Positions 7,045-15,556 of a stretch of DNA of 31,925 bases are shown here, piece by piece (the first letter of the stretch is position 1; the number at the start of each line of letters is the position of its first letter). Under the pieces are notes generated by a model. That model was not told where the DNA came from. It made no database searches and saw nothing but the letters and a program-made list of their open reading frames with translations. The stretch comes from Euryarchaeota archaeon UBA58 (lineage in GTDB: Archaea > Thermoplasmatota > Poseidoniia > Poseidoniales > Thalassarchaeaceae). Location of the stretch: positions 1 to 31,925 of the forward strand of contig DAHR01000014.1 in NCBI GenBank assembly GCA_002498525.1. Direction: 5' to 3'. Made by a program: the position numbers and the translations under genes.

Positions 7045-10000
7045 ATGCGCGGCTGTGCAACTCTGCTCGTCCTGATGCTTCTGACTCCGGTGAGCGCCGC
7101 TATGGCTGACGATGCTCGCCAGCCAATCGATCTGGAAATCGATGGCGAGCCCATTCTACCAACTTACTCGCGCGCGGTACAAGCCGCCTTCGCGCGCGTG
7201 GAGAATCTTGACCGTTACAGCGAGGAGCAACTGGCTCAGACCGACGAGTGGTTGATCGTCACTCAAGTGCCACTCAAGAAACAGGTCTGGACGCTGGCAA
7301 GCCCGAGACAAGTCGAGCCCGCGCCGATTCTCAGGGGTGCATACATCTGGCACTTCGATGAGCCATTGGCTGCGATTCCAGGAATGCAAGCCGCTCTCGA
7401 AGCTGGTCAGATCGAGTCATTCTCGCCGCTGGTCCTGAAGAAACAGACTCCGCGTGCCAATCCCAACGACCCCGAGTTCAGCGCCCAGTGGCACCTTGAG
7501 AACACCGGCCAGACCAGTGGTGTGGCCGGCGAGGACATCAACGCCACAGATGTCTGGGACAATTACCGCGGCGAGGGCATCATCATCAGCGTCGTCGATG
7601 ATGGACTCGACCATAGCCACCCGGACATTCAACCCCATTACTCATCACTCTATTCCTACGACTGGTGCAACAGTGATGGCGACCCTGCTCCGAGCAGTTG
7701 GAATGGCCACGGAACCGCCGCTGGCGGTGTCGCTGCCGCGGTCGGTAACAATTCTCTCTACGTCGCCGGCGCGGCTTGGGAAGCAACCCTCGCGGGCTCG
7801 ATGCTCATCGCCTGCTGGGCAGGCGATGCGACTGAGGCGGACGCTCTCTCCTACGAGAGCGATGACATAGACATCTACACCAATTCCTGGGGTCCCTCTG
7901 ACAATGGCCAGACTCTCGAAGCACCTGGACCATTGACTCTCGCGGCCTTCGAGCAAGATGCTTACCTCGGCCGCGATGGCTTGGGCAACACTATCACCTG
8001 GGCGGCCGGCAATGGCTTAGGCAGCAATGACAATTCCAATTATGACGGATACGCCAACAGCCGCTTCACCATCGCCGTGACAGCCATAACCCATATGGGC
8101 CAGCAATCATACTACGCAGAGCCAGGAGCAAACATCCTCGTCGCTGCCCATTCGAACGGCGACGGTGAAGCAATCACCACCACCGACATCAATGGCAGCG
8201 GCGGCTACAACAGCAGCGGCAATGTCACTCACACCTTCGGCGGCACCTCAAGCGCGACACCGCTCGCCGCCGGCGTCATCGCCCTGATGTACGACGCCAA
8301 TGAGAACCTGACATGGCGCGATGTGCAGGAGATCCTCGTCCACAGCGCGCGCAAGAATGACCCGAACGACAGTTCGTGGACGACGAATGGTGCTGGCCAC
8401 GATATCTCGCACAAATACGGCTTCGGAGCCATCGATGCAGGCGCAGCCGTGGCTTTGGCAGAGTCTTGGACCACCCTCGATACCGAGATGAACGTGACCT
8501 ATGGACCGTTTTTCGAGTATCTCGACATCCCCGACGATGACACGACCTGGACCGAGTTCAACCTCACGATGCCCCTCGAACTATCGATCGAGAGCATCGA
8601 CGTCATCCTCGACATCAGCCACACCTACCGTGGTGACCTCGACATCGTCCTCGAATCGCCAGACGGCACCGAATCCTGGCTCGCCGAGGATCACAGCGAC
8701 AGCGGCGACGATTACTCCAACTGGCTCTTCAACACCGTCCAGCACTGGGGTGAATCGAGCCTCGGCGAATGGAAACTCAAGATGCGTGACACAGGTTCAG
8801 GCGATAATGGGACCCTGAACTCATGGGAGGTCATCTTCCACGGCGTCGACATCGATTTCGACCACGATGACGACGGACTCTCCGACGAGAACGAGACCAA
8901 CATCTGGGGAACCGACCCTTACGATGCCGACACCGACGATGACGGCCTTTCAGACTACGACGAAGTGATGACCTACGGAACCGACCCGCTTTCTGCGGAT
9001 TCGGACACCGACGGCCTTACCGACCTTCAGGAGATCTCAATCTACGGAACCGATCCCGTCGACTCGGACAGCGACGACGACGGATTGTCCGACGGAATCG
9101 AGGTCAATTACTGGGGAAGCGACCCACTGGTCTACGATGTGGACGATGACAGTGACCTGTTCTACCACTTCCAGGACTGCGATGACGGCAACCCGGAGGT
9201 CAACCCTGGTGAGTGGGAGAGGTTGAACGGAATCGACGATGATTGCGATGATTTCATCGATGAGGGCTACAACTTCACCGACCGCGACAATGACGGCCTC
9301 AAAGACTGGCCTGAATACCACCTGCACGGCACCGACTACGAAGATTCTGATACCGATGATGATGGATTGAAGGATGGCGAAGAGGTGAATCAATACGGCT
9401 CGGATCCGCTGACTTACGACCCCGATGCCGACTCTGATGGTTTCCATTGGTTCCTCGATTGCGATGATGATGATGCATATCGAAATCCGGCGTTGCCGGA
9501 GTTGCTCGATGGTATCGACAACGATTGTGATCTGATCATCGATGAGGATTTTTTCACGATCGATACGGATTCAGATGGACTCTATGATTACGACGAGTAT
9601 CACAACTATTCGACCAATCCGTTCGACGGCGACACGGACGGCGATGGCTTGCCCGATGGACTTGAAGTGAATACCTACGGATCGAATCCGCTTTGGGCCG
9701 ATCCGGATTACGATGAGGATGGCTGGTATTGGTTCCAGGATTGTCAGGATGATGATCCTGAGCGCGCACCATTTCTTCCGGAGGTGCTCGATGGCAAGGA
9801 CAACGATTGCGACGATATCGTCGACGAGGGCTTTTCCGAACTCGATTCAGATTCGGATGGACTCGACGATTTCGATGAATATCACAATCTCAGCACCGAC
9901 CCGAATGACGACGATACCGATGGTGATGGGCTCAAGGATGGCTACGAGGTCAGTGTCTCGAAGTCTAATCCGGTGGTTTTCGACTTCGATCGCGACGAGG

Positions 10001-10812
10001 ATGGATTCTATGCTTTCGAGGACTGTCAGGACCTCGTCGCCAGCATCAATCCGGATGCGACAGAATTCTGGAACAATTGGGATGACGACTGCAATGATGC
10101 CGTCGATGATGATTTGGACAGAGGCTCTGTGATCGTGGCGAACCCCGCCGTCAGCGGGGTTCCATATTGGGATGCGGTCAACCAATCATTCACAATCACT
10201 CTGACCGGCATCCCGACGGAAATCATGAAGACCGTTTCATGGGAGATGAACGGACAGGATCTGGGAGGGAATGTCAGCGCTGATGGTCAGCGTCTGTTCA
10301 TCCAGGCGATCGACTGCGAATCACCCGACTGGGGTCTCGCGATTGCGCTTTGCGACGAGGGAGATGGCATGCGTTACCTCAATGTCACCATCGTCGATTC
10401 GGGCTTCGAGACCAAGATCCAATGGATCGTCAATGTCGACGTGTGGATTCCTCCACCAACATTCAGCGAGTCACTGATGGCTTTCCTAGGCTCGACCTAC
10501 GGCGTCGTTGTGATGCTCGTTCTCATCCTCATCCTCGGTGGGGGTGTCGCATTCGTCGGCATAAGAATGAGGCATAATGCGAGGATCGAGGATGCCTACA
10601 AAGAGTTCAGAGTCGACCAATCTATACCTGGGGCAGCCCCAGAGCACAGGGCTTACGAATTGCCGGCCGCACCTGATCTGAGTGCGCTCATCGCAGCAGA
10701 AGAGCAGCCTTCGAAACAGGGGGAGCCTCCGATGCTGGCTTCGAAGCCGGTGACCTACACGCCTGTCTATGATGAAGAAGGACTGCCGAAGGCACCCAAG
10801 CTCGAGGATTGA
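7045..10812 (+). CDS. Secreted, membrane-anchored kexin-like S8 protease with P domain and TSP3/MopE-like repeats
   Basis: Large exported serine protease, 1255 residues. Order: signal peptide (1-21); propeptide-like region (about 25-135); subtilase domain (about 140-475) with Asp185 (SVVDDGLDHSHPD), His222 (WNGHGTAAGG), oxyanion Asn323 (WAAGNG) and Ser402 (GGTSSATPLAAG); kexin-type P domain (about 480-600; DISHTYRGDLDIVLESPDGT); Asp-rich TSP3 calcium repeats alternating with four MopE-like putative metal-binding modules starting near 711, 805, 899 and 993; a final beta domain (about 1025-1135); one membrane helix (about 1151-1174); and an 80-residue charged cytoplasmic tail. Presumably calcium-dependent and displayed on the cell surface to degrade proteins. 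All catalytic residues are present. The target is unknown. Confidence 0.93.
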   Translation: MRGCATLLVLMLLTPVSAAMADDARQPIDLEIDGEPILPTYSRAVQAAFARVENLDRYSEEQLAQTDEWLIVTQVPLKKQVWTLASPRQVEPAPILRGAYIWHFDEPLAAIPGMQAALEAGQIESFSPLVLKKQTPRANPNDPEFSAQWHLENTGQTSGVAGEDINATDVWDNYRGEGIIISVVDDGLDHSHPDIQPHYSSLYSYDWCNSDGDPAPSSWNGHGTAAGGVAAAVGNNSLYVAGAAWEATLAGSMLIACWAGDATEADALSYESDDIDIYTNSWGPSDNGQTLEAPGPLTLAAFEQDAYLGRDGLGNTITWAAGNGLGSNDNSNYDGYANSRFTIAVTAITHMGQQSYYAEPGANILVAAHSNGDGEAITTTDINGSGGYNSSGNVTHTFGGTSSATPLAAGVIALMYDANENLTWRDVQEILVHSARKNDPNDSSWTTNGAGHDISHKYGFGAIDAGAAVALAESWTTLDTEMNVTYGPFFEYLDIPDDDTTWTEFNLTMPLELSIESIDVILDISHTYRGDLDIVLESPDGTESWLAEDHSDSGDDYSNWLFNTVQHWGESSLGEWKLKMRDTGSGDNGTLNSWEVIFHGVDIDFDHDDDGLSDENETNIWGTDPYDADTDDDGLSDYDEVMTYGTDPLSADSDTDGLTDLQEISIYGTDPVDSDSDDDGLSDGIEVNYWGSDPLVYDVDDDSDLFYHFQDCDDGNPEVNPGEWERLNGIDDDCDDFIDEGYNFTDRDNDGLKDWPEYHLHGTDYEDSDTDDDGLKDGEEVNQYGSDPLTYDPDADSDGFHWFLDCDDDDAYRNPALPELLDGIDNDCDLIIDEDFFTIDTDSDGLYDYDEYHNYSTNPFDGDTDGDGLPDGLEVNTYGSNPLWADPDYDEDGWYWFQDCQDDDPERAPFLPEVLDGKDNDCDDIVDEGFSELDSDSDGLDDFDEYHNLSTDPNDDDTDGDGLKDGYEVSVSKSNPVVFDFDRDEDGFYAFEDCQDLVASINPDATEFWNNWDDDCNDAVDDDLDRGSVIVANPAVSGVPYWDAVNQSFTITLTGIPTEIMKTVSWEMNGQDLGGNVSADGQRLFIQAIDCESPDWGLAIALCDEGDGMRYLNVTIVDSGFETKIQWIVNVDVWIPPPTFSESLMAFLGSTYGVVVMLVLILILGGGVAFVGIRMRHNARIEDAYKEFRVDQSIPGAAPEHRAYELPAAPDLSALIAAEEQPSKQGEPPMLASKPVTYTPVYDEEGLPKAPKLED
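8860..10125 (+). repeat. Coding repeat: TSP3 pairs plus MopE-like module, 94-residue period
   Basis: Within the protease, the Asp-rich region is built of a supermodule repeated at residues about 711, 805, 899 and 993, each exactly 94 residues (282 bp) after the last. Each unit has a DC(D/Q)D..NP.........DNDCDD..DE block followed by two TSP3-like DxDxDG units separated by an E(Y/V)x(x)YGS/T(D/N)P segment. The last MopE-like block is the most degenerate (NNWDDDCNDAVDDD). A leading TSP3-only run (about 603-700) precedes the first block. Confidence 0.8.
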
Positions 10813-10813
10813 T

Positions 10814-10886
10814 TCGGACGGAATGTTCTGTGCAGAGCGGAGTGCTCTGATCGGACGGAATAATCGAATCGGAACGAAATGCTCGG
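10814..10886. repeat. Short degenerate repeats and a hairpin between convergent genes
   Basis: TCGGACGGAAT occurs at 10814-10824 and again at 10851-10861, followed by the related ATCGGAACGAAATG from 10868. Between the first two copies lies a hairpin CAGAGC (10833-10838) - GGAGT - GCTCTG (10844-10849). The segment lies just after the protease stop and before the end of the convergent hydrolase gene, so it probably serves transcription termination in one or both directions. Confidence 0.45.
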
Positions 10887-10912
10887 ATCGGTTTGGGAAA
10901 ATCGCTTCGGAA

Positions 10913-12325
10913 TCAGATTTGGTCAGCCTCTTCGGCTTCTTCCTCGGCTGCTGATTCTGGATTCTCGCCCCACTCGGCATCCGGCGAACCGCCTTCCCAT
11001 ACACCCTCGACCGAGATGTCCTCGATATCGTCATCCTCTCTCCATGGCGGATCGCCATCGGCGCCGCTGAGGACAAGGAGACCCTCTTCATCGAGGCGGC
11101 GACGCACGGTTTTCAGACCCTTGATGATCGGCAGCAGGTGACCTATGGGTGTACCCGTCGTGACGAATGGGTGCGTTGCCGTACAAATCAGCAGACCTTG
11201 AGTCGGCGTCCGGATCTCCATCGATTTGCCTGGATACTCAGGGTCGGTCACCGTCGCAACCAATTCGCCCTCTTCGATGAATGAGCCGGCAGGAGTGAGG
11301 ACATCGAGCAGCCCGCCGTAGTCGGAGCGCAGCCAGACCGAACCCGATGCGAGGAGTCGGAAGCGCGGTCTGCTCGGATATCCCGGAATCACTTTCAGGC
11401 TGCGCAGGACATTCAGGATGCCGTACATGGCGATCTGAATCGCTTCTGGGTCTGATTCGTCAGCACCGCCGCCCTCGTAGGTGATGCAGCTGATGCCAGC
11501 ATCGTCAGCGGTGCGACGAAGCGAGCCTCTCGGCCCTTCGCTGTCGAGAATGACTTCGGTGCCGAAGGCTCGAGCGCTGCGATTGCTGAGTCGATTCGCG
11601 AGATTAACCCGAATCTGCGGCATGTTAGTGCGACCCAGAGCAGCGCTGTGAAGATCGATGATGTGGTCGCTGGGCGAGAAAATCTCCTGCCACAATCGAT
11701 GAGCCACACGAGAAGTCGTGTTGCTGTCCTCATTTCCGGGAAAGAAGCGATTGAGGTCACGACCATCTGTCATGTAGCGCGATCGTCGGCGATATCCAGG
11801 CATGTTGACGATCGGGACGATCCGGATTGTCCCAGCGACCAATGCCGGATCGATCGCTTTGTCCTCACCGATGATGCTGGGAGCCCGAAGGTAGGTGAGA
11901 GCCAGTGGTCCGACCAATTCATTGCCGTGTATAGCGCCAGAGATGGTGACCACAGGACCCGGTCTCGCACCATGGATGATGGTGATGGGAATCGGCCAGG
12001 ATTCGCCTATCTCAACATCCATGAGATCGTATTCGATATGTCGGACGGTACCCGGTTTCACTAGTTTCCCGCCGATTCGATGAGACTTCCAGGAACTCGA
12101 TCGTGACCACTTCTCAGGCGTCTTGCTTCCCTTCTCGAGGGCTTTCTCGATCTCTTTGCGGCGGATCTGTGGAATCTGGTTGGCGACCTTCAGAGGTTGA
12201 TGCCGCCGACGCTTGGCTCTCGGCACCGGAATCGTATCACCCCGCCTTGAAGGGGGGTCGGAGTCGTTCGAGGAAGCCACCAAGGGATAGGGCTGTGATG
12301 CGTGCGTAATAAGAGGATTCGGCAC
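10913..12325 (-). CDS. Succinylglutamate desuccinylase / aspartoacylase (AstE/AspA) family zinc hydrolase
   Basis: M14-like zinc amidohydrolase; the family removes acyl groups from N-acyl amino acids, but the substrate here is unknown. Zinc site: HxxE in ISGAIHGNELVGP (about H133, E136) and the third ligand in HIIDLHSAALG (about H226). Substrate Arg/Asn are in TDGRDLNRFFPGN, and the general-base Glu is in CITYEGGG (about E284). A C-terminal beta part (about 320-405) is typical of the family. Odd: a basic N-terminal extension of about 75 residues and an acidic C-terminal tail (about 425-470). The GTG start at 12325 is uncertain: an in-frame GTG about 34 codons in (near 12226) has GGGGTGA about 10 nt upstream. 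Convergent with the S8 protease and divergent from the thioesterase. Confidence 0.85.
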   Translation of the reverse strand: MPNPLITHASQPYPLVASSNDSDPPSRRGDTIPVPRAKRRRHQPLKVANQIPQIRRKEIEKALEKGSKTPEKWSRSSSWKSHRIGGKLVKPGTVRHIEYDLMDVEIGESWPIPITIIHGARPGPVVTISGAIHGNELVGPLALTYLRAPSIIGEDKAIDPALVAGTIRIVPIVNMPGYRRRSRYMTDGRDLNRFFPGNEDSNTTSRVAHRLWQEIFSPSDHIIDLHSAALGRTNMPQIRVNLANRLSNRSARAFGTEVILDSEGPRGSLRRTADDAGISCITYEGGGADESDPEAIQIAMYGILNVLRSLKVIPGYPSRPRFRLLASGSVWLRSDYGGLLDVLTPAGSFIEEGELVATVTDPEYPGKSMEIRTPTQGLLICTATHPFVTTGTPIGHLLPIIKGLKTVRRRLDEEGLLVLSGADGDPPWREDDDIEDISVEGVWEGGSPDAEWGENPESAAEEEAEEADQI

Positions 12326-12395
12326 TTCGCGCCTGTGGCAAGCGTACTCTGAACTGTCGGAATCGTTGTAGCCGGCGCCGTCTGTGCCCAGTTCG

Positions 12396-12872
12396 ATGAG
12401 TGATCCAAGTGGGGCATCGGTGCAGGAGACCTACGCTCCCAAGAGCATCTGTTTCGGTTGCGGACCTGCCAACTCCGAAGGCTTGAGAATTCGTTCTTTC
12501 AGGGGCGAGAACGGGCTTGAGATGCGCTTCGAGCCCCTGCCAGAGCACCAGGCATTTCCAGGGATGATCAACGGTGGAATAATCGGTGCTCTGATGGATT
12601 GTCATGGCAATTGGACGGCGGCTGTCGCTCTGATGGATGCTGCTGGAGACGACGAGCCGCCTTGCACTGTCACTGCGACTTACAGCATCAAACTGAGAAG
12701 GCCGACGCCGTTCGGTCCCGAACTCTTCGTCACAGGGGAAGTGGTCGAGTTGAGTGAGGGGCGAGCGGAGGTCAAGATGGCCCTGATCGCGGATGGCAAG
12801 GTCTGTGCGACAGGCGAGGGCCTGTTCGTAGCGGTGAAGGAAGGTCATCCAGCCTACCACCGCTGGAATTGA
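12396..12872 (+). CDS. Hotdog-fold thioesterase (PaaI/4HBT superfamily)
   Basis: Probably hydrolyses an acyl-CoA thioester; substrate unknown. 158 residues from the ATG at 12396, four codons inside a possible GTG start at 12384. It carries the N-terminal CFGCGPANSEGLRIRSF segment of one PaaI-like subgroup, then the hotdog helix GMINGGIIGALMDCHGNWTA with the Asp/His region expected for the active site, and the strands TVTATYSIKLRRPTPFGPEL and VCATGEGLFVAV. The Cys pair in CFGCG recurs in this subgroup and is not catalytic in known members. Divergent from the AstE-like gene; hel308 follows 92 bp downstream, apparently with its own promoter. Confidence 0.85.
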   Translation: MSDPSGASVQETYAPKSICFGCGPANSEGLRIRSFRGENGLEMRFEPLPEHQAFPGMINGGIIGALMDCHGNWTAAVALMDAAGDDEPPCTVTATYSIKLRRPTPFGPELFVTGEVVELSEGRAEVKMALIADGKVCATGEGLFVAVKEGHPAYHRWN

Positions 12873-12884
12873 GTGCTCAAGACC

Positions 12885-12900
12885 GAGCTTTCACTTTCAA
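12885..12900 (+). promoter_or_regulatory. Element shared with the radA upstream region
   Basis: GAGCTTTCACTTTCAA, 64 bp before the hel308 GTG. The radA upstream region has GAGTCTTCACTTTCAA on its coding strand, 73 bp before its ATG: 14 of 16 bases equal, with TTCACTTTCAA identical. Candidate operator or activator site common to two DNA-repair genes. Confidence 0.5.
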
Positions 12901-12964
12901 TTGATTCATACTTTCTGTGCCTGCTCCTCGACATCCTTTAGAACGGCCGAACTAGAGTTCCTAC

Positions 12965-15520
12965 GTGGCCGCCAACGAGGAGCTCCCTCCTACCGCTCTT
13001 GCTGACCTTGAACTGGACGAGCGGATTGTTTCGTCACTGCGTGAGGACTGGGGTATCGAAGAGTTGTTTCCGCCTCAGGCCGAAGCGCTTCCCTATGCGC
13101 TCGCAGGTCGGAATGTGATGATGACCATCCCGACTGCGAGCGGGAAATCTCTGGTTGCATATCTGGCGATCATACAGCGCCTGCTGACGGATCTCGAAGG
13201 TGGTCGGGCGCTGTACATCGTACCGCTGAAGGCATTGGCGTCAGAGAAGGTGAAGGAGTTGCGTGAACTGGCTGGTCGAGTCGGTCTATCGGTAGGAATC
13301 GCGATCGGCGATCGTAGCGGTGAGACCGGCCAGATCGAGGATTCTGACATTCTTGTCTGCACAAGCGAGAAACTCGACTCCTTACTGAGGACCCGTACAG
13401 GGCTGATGGAGCGCATCGGAATCGTTGTCGCCGATGAATTCCATCTGCTTCACGATATCAGCCGTGGACCTACCCTCGAAGTGCTTCTCTCCCGGATTCG
13501 CCATGCCAGACCCGAGGCGCAGATCATCGCCCTGTCGGCGACCGTTGGCAATGGTGAGGAGATGGCTGCGTGGCTTGACGCCAGACTCATCGAGTCTGAT
13601 TGGCGTCCAATTCAACTCCATTCTGGAACGCTCACCGGACTCGATGTCCGCATCCACAGAATCGATGGTCCTGAGAAAGTAGACTGGCCTGAACCGAGGA
13701 CCATCGAAGGTCGAGTCACGAAGAAATTGCAAGCTGTCCTCGATGATACGGTGGCGACGTCGGGTCAGATTCTGATCTTCGTCAATTCGCGCGCCTCAGC
13801 GCAGAAGGAGGCACGCGAACTCTCCAAGCATGTTCGGAAACAACTCGGCACCGGATCTCTGAGGTATGACGGGGAGATGGCTGAGGAGTGGGATTCAATC
13901 GCTGACAGAATGACTCGCCGTGAGGATACCTCCGTCATGGGGAAATCTCTGGCCAACTGCATCCGAGGCGGCCTCGCTTTCCATCACGCCGGTCTGAGCT
14001 ATTCACAGCGAAGAACGATTGAAGACGCATTCCGAGATGGACGGCTGCTCGGATTGGTAGCGACTCCGACCCTAGCCCAAGGAGTGAATCTGCCAGCTCG
14101 ACGAGTCATCGTCAGGGATTACCGCCGCTGGAGCAGCGCCGCAGGAGGCTCGATGCCGGTTCCGATTATGGAGATTCGACAGATGATGGGGCGGGCAGGC
14201 AGACCTCAATACGATGACTCCGGCGATGCTTGGCTAATCGCCAAAGACATCGACGAAGAGTTGAAGCTGGTCGATCGTTATCTCCTCAGCGATCCCGAGG
14301 AGGTGACTTCGAAACTCGCCAATCCCTCAGCGATTCGCCCAGAAGAGGACCCTGCATTACTCACTCATCTGCTCTCCATGATAGCGACAGGAGGAATCAA
14401 TGATCGTGATGCTGTGAGCGGATTCTTCTCTCAGACCTTCCTCGCGACACAGATGGATTCCGAGATGTTGGAAGCCCGACTCGACGACGTCATCGGCTGG
14501 CTTGCAACCAATGGCATGATCACCCGTGCAGGTGAATCCGGCGAGGTTCTTGAACGAATCAAGAATCGTCAGGCTGTGCCTGAGCTCGAAGACGAGGAAT
14601 GGCAGGATGAACTGCCGGCTTGGGCCGAAACCTCGGCTGCTGTTCCGGGCATCGAGATCTCGAAGACGGGGCATGTCCACTCCACCAGCCTACCCCCACG
14701 TAGGGGGCCAGCCATCTTCGGATTCCGCAAGGCCAGTCAGCAGCTCGCACAAGAGGAGATTCTGCCAGATTCTGCTGCGATGACCTACGAGCCGACCGCT
14801 CTGGGACAGAGGGTGGCTCGGCTCTATCTGAATCCAATCTCGGGACGAATCATCCATGATGGATTGGCTGTGGCGATGGATGTTCTGACTGGCAGCGACG
14901 AAATTCATCAGGTCTCTCCCCTCGGTCTGCTCCACCTCGCATCCTGCACACCAGACTTCATCGCCATGTGGCCGAGGAAGGAGGAGTGGGACATCATTCA
15001 GGCAGAGATTCACAACCACGAGAGGGAGTTTCTCGCCGAGCCAGTCGATCTGGACCAAGAGCGACGGATGAAGGGAGTCCTCGTTCTGCAGTCGTGGATC
15101 GATGAATCGAAGATGGAGGAACTGGAGAGGGAATGGAATGTGCAGCCAGGTGATGTGCGAAGCCGCGTCGATCTGGCTGAATGGCTGCTCTACGCGATGC
15201 GGGAGATTCTTGCCGAAGATGATGAGATGAGGCGAATGGATCCACATCGACACAAGCAACTCGTCGAATCCATCAGCGAACTCCATCGTCGAATCAGACA
15301 TGGCTGTAAATCAGACCTCCTCGGCCTTGTGACGATCCGTGGTGTCGGTCGAACTCGGGCTCGTGAGATGGTCAATCTGCTAAGCGTCGAGACCGTTCTA
15401 GATGTGGCATCACTGACGCGTAGAGACATAGATCGGCTCGCCGAATTACGCGGTTGGAGTTCGAAATTGGTCGAGAATGTGATGAATGAAGCCAACCGGG
15501 TCTCGCGCAGACGCCGCTGA
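12965..15520 (+). CDS. hel308: ATP-dependent DNA helicase Hel308 (Ski2-like), with an internal insertion
   Basis: 3'-5' SF2 helicase that unwinds the lagging strand at stalled forks and helps restart with recombination proteins. Motifs in order: Q motif (FPPQAEAL, about 35-42), Walker A IPTASGKS (55-62), motif Ib region VCTSEKLDSL, DEFH box (157-160), SAT (191-193), LVATPTLAQGVNLPAR (motif V, about 364-379), QMMGRAGRPQ (motif VI, 406-415), then winged-helix, ratchet (to about 740) and a C-terminal helix-hairpin-helix domain (GLVTIRGVGRTRAREMVNL). At 851 residues it is longer than the usual 700-750; the excess is a polar insert at about 523-606 that splits the winged-helix region, between NGMITRAG and YEPTALGQRVARLYLNP. 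GTG start. The first gene of a tight rightward run. Confidence 0.95.
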   Translation: MAANEELPPTALADLELDERIVSSLREDWGIEELFPPQAEALPYALAGRNVMMTIPTASGKSLVAYLAIIQRLLTDLEGGRALYIVPLKALASEKVKELRELAGRVGLSVGIAIGDRSGETGQIEDSDILVCTSEKLDSLLRTRTGLMERIGIVVADEFHLLHDISRGPTLEVLLSRIRHARPEAQIIALSATVGNGEEMAAWLDARLIESDWRPIQLHSGTLTGLDVRIHRIDGPEKVDWPEPRTIEGRVTKKLQAVLDDTVATSGQILIFVNSRASAQKEARELSKHVRKQLGTGSLRYDGEMAEEWDSIADRMTRREDTSVMGKSLANCIRGGLAFHHAGLSYSQRRTIEDAFRDGRLLGLVATPTLAQGVNLPARRVIVRDYRRWSSAAGGSMPVPIMEIRQMMGRAGRPQYDDSGDAWLIAKDIDEELKLVDRYLLSDPEEVTSKLANPSAIRPEEDPALLTHLLSMIATGGINDRDAVSGFFSQTFLATQMDSEMLEARLDDVIGWLATNGMITRAGESGEVLERIKNRQAVPELEDEEWQDELPAWAETSAAVPGIEISKTGHVHSTSLPPRRGPAIFGFRKASQQLAQEEILPDSAAMTYEPTALGQRVARLYLNPISGRIIHDGLAVAMDVLTGSDEIHQVSPLGLLHLASCTPDFIAMWPRKEEWDIIQAEIHNHEREFLAEPVDLDQERRMKGVLVLQSWIDESKMEELEREWNVQPGDVRSRVDLAEWLLYAMREILAEDDEMRRMDPHRHKQLVESISELHRRIRHGCKSDLLGLVTIRGVGRTRAREMVNLLSVETVLDVASLTRRDIDRLAELRGWSSKLVENVMNEANRVSRRRR

Positions 15521-15556
15521 GCGGCATGGTTCATCAATCGGAAGCCATGCGACAGC

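Noticed and set aside
8860..10125. Asp-rich repeats considered as a CRISPR or satellite array
   Set aside because: The reading frame is kept throughout, units are diverged and encode known TSP3/MopE-like modules.
10140..10162. Perfect 9-bp inverted repeat GAACCCCGC / GCGGGGTTC
   Set aside because: It is inside the protease coding frame (ANPAVSGVP) and no regulatory role is evident; kept only as a curiosity.
10628..10642. CTGGGGC-A-GCCCCAG palindrome
   Set aside because: Coding DNA of the protease tail; a one-base loop cannot form a stable hairpin as such and no gene boundary is near.
12238..12256. Near-palindrome CCCCGCCTTGAAGGGGGG
   Set aside because: Imperfect (one internal mismatch) and inside the AstE-like frame; it would matter only if the true start is downstream.
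14690..15301. 203-codon minus-strand frame
   Set aside because: Antisense to the C-terminal part of Hel308, no recognisable motif.
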